Part shown: positions 62,101 through 64,000 of the stretch, piece after piece
Numbering within the stretch: the first letter of the stretch is position 1
Layout: the number at the start of each line of letters is the position of its first letter
Origin: Sphingobacteriales bacterium
GTDB lineage: Bacteria; Bacteroidota; Bacteroidia; UKL13-3
Reading direction: 5' to 3'
DNA length: 64,000 nt
Assembly: GCA_021299635.1 (NCBI GenBank)
Contig: JAJTFA010000002.1
Span: 124,001 to 188,000, forward strand
The notes under the pieces: model-generated
Databases searched by the model: none
Seen by the model: the letters and a program-made list of their open reading frames with translations, nothing else
What the model was told of the DNA's origin: nothing
Translations under genes and position numbers: made by a program

Positions 62101-63425
62101 CCTTATCTCATGGTGCCGGTGCCGAAGTGCAAAAGCCACTTGCTACGGTAGTTGTTGGAGGTCTCATCACCTCCACACTTCTTACTTTACTAGTGCTGCC
62201 GGTATTGTATTATATCACCCATCGTTCCAGAAAACTAAAAGTAAGCAAAGCAATACTTGTGCTATTTTTATTCATTATTCCTGCTCTTACGCAAGCTCAA
62301 AACGAGTCGCCAACTATCGATTTTTGTGTTAAACGGGCGCTGCAGTACCATCCTTCATTGAAGGCTGCAGTAAAGTTTATTGAAGAACAGAAAGGTGCAA
62401 AGAAAGCAGCATTTAATCCGCCCACATTAGATATTCTGATACAATCTCCTACCGGAAAGGATTACAGACCTTCAATACTTCAAACCATTGATTTTCCTTT
62501 GGTTTATGCAAGACAAATACAAGCAGCCGGTGCTGCTGTTGAGGCAGCTGTTATACAGCAACAGTTGGCAGAGATAATTTTAATTAGGGCAGTGAAAGAG
62601 GCATACAATGAGTGGCTGTATGAATATGAAAGAGTGCAGGATTTGCAATTGCAAGACAGTCTATTCTTTATGATGAGTGCAGCATCAGCCAAGCGATATA
62701 CGGGAGGCGATATTGCATTGCTTGAGCGTATGAATGCTGAAGCAGCTTATGCCATCATCCATCAAGAACTTATTGTTTCTGAAACACTCATGAAAAATGC
62801 AGGTATACGGTTACAGGCCATTACAGGATTAACGCAATTGGCTAGGCCTCCTGTAAGTCAATCAAAGTCACAAACTGACAGCTCATGGCTATACTCAGCA
62901 AACGATAAACATCCGGTTATTCAATTGCAGGATGCACTCATTCGTTCTAATGAGAAGGAACATAGTGCAGCGTGCTGGCGCATGGCCCCCGGATTATCTT
63001 TTGGATATTTTAATCAGGCAGATGGCAATTTGCCCAATACTTATCGCTGGCAATTTGGTTTGCGTGTACCTGTTTTGTTTTGGGGATATAGCGGGAAAAT
63101 TGCCGAATCAAAAGCCCGACTGGAAAAGAATCGTATCGAAAGGTCTTACTTGCTCATAAAACAAAATACAGAAGTAACAGAAGCAATGAACCAACTGCAC
63201 GCTTCTGAGAAAACATTGCAGTATTATGAAACAACTGGATTGAAGCAAGCTGAGGAGTTGAGGCGCATAGCGGCTAAAAGTCTCGCTTCTGGCGAAATTG
63301 GTTTTACTGTTTATGCAAATGGGATGGAGCGTGCAGGTCGAATAAGAATAGCCTATCTGGAGGCACTTAAAAACTATAATCAATCCGTATATCAGTTAGA
63401 ATTTTTAAAAGCATTAGTAAAATGA
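59121..63425 (+). CDS. CusA/CzcA heavy-metal RND transporter fused to a TolC domain
   Basis: This is a 1434-residue fusion. Residues 1-1033 are an HME-RND proton antiporter: RLPIDAVPDITNNQVQVITQ near the N-terminus, TM4 with LGAIDFGLIVDGAVIIVEIV (acidic proton-relay residues), the CzcA-like pore motif MRFNELMTSAKTDVVVKLYG, and LPMALSHGAGAEVQKPLATV near the end. A hydrophobic segment with a signal-peptidase-like end (AILVLFLFIIPALTQAQ, residues 1044-1060) follows. Residues 1061-1434 are a TolC-type outer-membrane efflux domain (FCVKRALQYHPSLKAAVKFI). The metal is probably Co/Zn/Cd or Cu/Ag; it cannot be decided from sequence. The next gene is the CusB-like adaptor, overlapping in ATGA. Confidence 0.93.
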   Translation: MLERIIAFSIKQKLLVGVMIVALIGSGIYSLTRLPIDAVPDITNNQVQVITQSPNLAPLEIEQYITAPLELATANIPGLVETRSISRFGLSVITLVFNDDVDVYWARAQVSERLTDAKELIPSGMGSPSLAPVSTGLSEIFQYTLSVDRGFENKYNLMDLRTLQDWNVRRELLRVPGVADVSSFGGYLKQYEVKVNPELLKSTGVTLDELFAALEKSSSNTGAAYLEKADKVFFIRGLGMAAGKKDVEQTVIHNAQGVPVLVKDIAVVEDGSNIRYGAMSMDGKGEVVGGILLMLKGENSSQVIRRVKDKIADIQNSLPKGVRIEPFLDREVLVTRAINTVSKNLIEGGLIVIFVLVLLLGNFRAGLIVASVIPLSMLFALCMMVLFGVSGNLMSLGAIDFGLIVDGAVIIVEIVVRKLSEKVKETKASLTTEQFEQTVFTGAKEIMSSASFGQFIILIVYIPILVLAGIEGKMFRPMALTVIFAMAGAFILCLTYVPMMSAWVLSRNLQEKETFADRIIHRLKAIYHPALNWVLQHTRIVMISSLMLLTGAWLLFSQLGGEFIPELNEGDYAIETRMLPGVSLTQSLAVAKQVESMLMDSFPNEIKKCVSKIGTSEIPTDPMPLEAMDIIVVLKDRDEWKRASDKEELDMLLANALSQFPGVMFSLQQPIQMRFNELMTSAKTDVVVKLYGNDLSTLTKKADEIAAIALRIDGTGDVQVQKVEGLPQIQIEYNRSQLANYGITVQEVNDAIQTSYAGKKAGVIFEDDRRFDLMVRFAEPYRSRIESLNDLMITTQNGQQIPLKEVATIEIKNGPAEIARDNTKRRINIGFNARGRDVAGIVYELQSKVNAQVTLPAGYSLHYGGQFENLAHATKRLSIVLPIALIVIFFLLYLSFHSLKQCLLIFSAIPLAAVGGVVSLWLRDMPFSISAGVGFIALFGVAVLNGIVLIGYLNQLQMQGYDDVMTRIHKALDERFRPVIMTALVASLGFLPMALSHGAGAEVQKPLATVVVGGLITSTLLTLLVLPVLYYITHRSRKLKVSKAILVLFLFIIPALTQAQNESPTIDFCVKRALQYHPSLKAAVKFIEEQKGAKKAAFNPPTLDILIQSPTGKDYRPSILQTIDFPLVYARQIQAAGAAVEAAVIQQQLAEIILIRAVKEAYNEWLYEYERVQDLQLQDSLFFMMSAASAKRYTGGDIALLERMNAEAAYAIIHQELIVSETLMKNAGIRLQAITGLTQLARPPVSQSKSQTDSSWLYSANDKHPVIQLQDALIRSNEKEHSAACWRMAPGLSFGYFNQADGNLPNTYRWQFGLRVPVLFWGYSGKIAESKARLEKNRIERSYLLIKQNTEVTEAMNQLHASEKTLQYYETTGLKQAEELRRIAAKSLASGEIGFTVYANGMERAGRIRIAYLEALKNYNQSVYQLEFLKALVK

Positions 63426-64000
63426 AAAACATAATTTATATCTCCATATGTATCTTCCTCTTGGTAGCCTGCAACAATGCAGAAAAGCCCACCGATGTTG
63501 GTCAAAGCGATTCGATAGCGCCAAAAATTACCATCGAAGAGGATCGTTTAAAATTGTTGGGTATTGAAAGTTGCCCTGTTATGATGTCTGAAGTAAATAC
63601 TACAGTTAACTCTCCCGGAAAGGTTGTAATCCTCTCTCAGTATCAATCTTCCGTTACGCCCCGCATTAACGGAACAGTTGAAAAAATTATGGTACTCGAA
63701 GGACAAAAAATACAGAAAGGCCAATTGCTGCTCACCATTAGCAGCAATGAATTTATACAGTTGCAGGAAACTTTTCTAACCACGCGCAGTGAGTTAGAAT
63801 TTATCAAGGCTGATTTTGATCGTCAAAGAAAACTTCGTGAAGAGAATGTTATTGGCGAAAAGGATTTTCAATTGATAAAAGCCAAGTATCAAACATTACA
63901 GGCGCGCATGCGTGCTGCCGAGGCAAACCTCCGAATGCTCAATATGGATATGAAAAAACTTGCAGACGAAGGTGAAATTTCTCCTTATCTAGAGATTTAT
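63422..64000 (+). CDS. CusB/CzcB-like RND periplasmic adaptor, 3' end outside window
   Basis: This frame is open from 63422 to the window end, 193 codons without stop. The start ATG overlaps the CusA-TolC stop in ATGA. A lipoprotein signal is present (MKNIIYISICIFLLVAC, Cys at residue 17). The mature part shows the membrane-fusion pattern: TVNSPGKVVILSQYQSSVTP, RINGTVEKIMVLEGQKIQKG, then a coiled-coil hairpin from about residue 110 (FLTTRSELEFIKADFDRQRK, LREENVIGEKDFQLIKAKYQ). It links the pump to the outer-membrane channel. Partial gene. Confidence 0.9.
   Translation, partial: MKNIIYISICIFLLVACNNAEKPTDVGQSDSIAPKITIEEDRLKLLGIESCPVMMSEVNTTVNSPGKVVILSQYQSSVTPRINGTVEKIMVLEGQKIQKGQLLLTISSNEFIQLQETFLTTRSELEFIKADFDRQRKLREENVIGEKDFQLIKAKYQTLQARMRAAEANLRMLNMDMKKLADEGEISPYLEIY

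Noticed and set aside
1..64000. tRNA, rRNA, prophage or insertion sequence
   Set aside because: I read the intergenic regions for cloverleaf, rRNA and transposase signals and found none that can be supported. A tRNAscan or Rfam run would be decisive.

Overview
The window is 64 kb of moderately AT-rich chromosomal DNA from a member of the Bacteroidota. Four things support this. One 907-residue secreted protein ends in a type IX secretion (T9SS) sorting-type domain. Many genes are preceded by the Bacteroidota promoter pattern TTTG-N18-20-TAnnTTTG, with no Shine-Dalgarno sequences. The gene families are typical of the phylum: CusA with a C-terminal TolC domain, DUF6150, large M1 peptidases and PaaABCD. 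No rRNA, tRNA, CRISPR array, prophage or classical insertion sequence was seen. Coding density is high, and no stretch longer than 300 bases lacks a gene.

Layout. 1-1712: 3' part of an OmpA-domain protein. 1716-9689 (minus): a PhoD-like phosphatase, a secreted protein and two M1 metallopeptidases, the second apparently fused to a beta-barrel. 9728-15243 (minus): an Ig-like periplasmic chaperone candidate, two mutually related secreted subunits and a 973-residue outer-membrane barrel, which together look like a divergent chaperone-usher surface-fibre system. 15412-21130 (plus): TPR protein, phosphosulfolactate synthase, YqeY, LOG-family protein and malic enzyme. 21169-23833 (minus): lycopene cyclase, CrtZ and isocitrate dehydrogenase. 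23938-30883 (plus, apart from one DUF2461 gene on the minus strand): AlbA-domain protein, PurQ, GltX, a lipoprotein, a B12-binding mutase subunit, enoyl-CoA hydratase, a methyltransferase and a DUF6150 protein. 31056-32108: XRE-Fic protein.

32160-36042 (minus) is a phenylacetyl-CoA epoxidase operon, tetR-paaA-[four-helix-bundle gene]-paaB-paaC-paaD. Every gene junction except the TetR 5' end is filled with short arrays of a 14-bp repeat. The four-helix-bundle gene interrupts the operon between paaA and paaB and is bordered by arrays in opposite orientation. 36123-49825 is mostly housekeeping: RsmI-like methyltransferase, PpiD/SurA-type foldase, alpha/beta hydrolase, MetK, an unknown protein, UvrA, class I aldolase, AccD, S15 and PNPase. 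49910-51654 (minus) holds a GT2 glycosyltransferase and a polysaccharide deacetylase. 51653-55525 (plus) holds TolC, a membrane-fusion protein and GpsA. 55562-64000 (plus) holds the T9SS cargo protein, an AhpD-like protein and a heavy-metal efflux operon: a His-rich small secreted protein, the CusA-TolC fusion, and the CusB-like adaptor that runs off the window.

The observations most worth follow-up are the chaperone-usher-like locus with an attenuator-like hairpin after its first subunit, and the 14-bp arrays with the embedded four-helix-bundle gene. Next come the CusA-TolC fusion with an internal signal-peptide-like joint, the Fic regulator with a palindrome on its own promoter, and several promoters that imply leaderless mRNAs.
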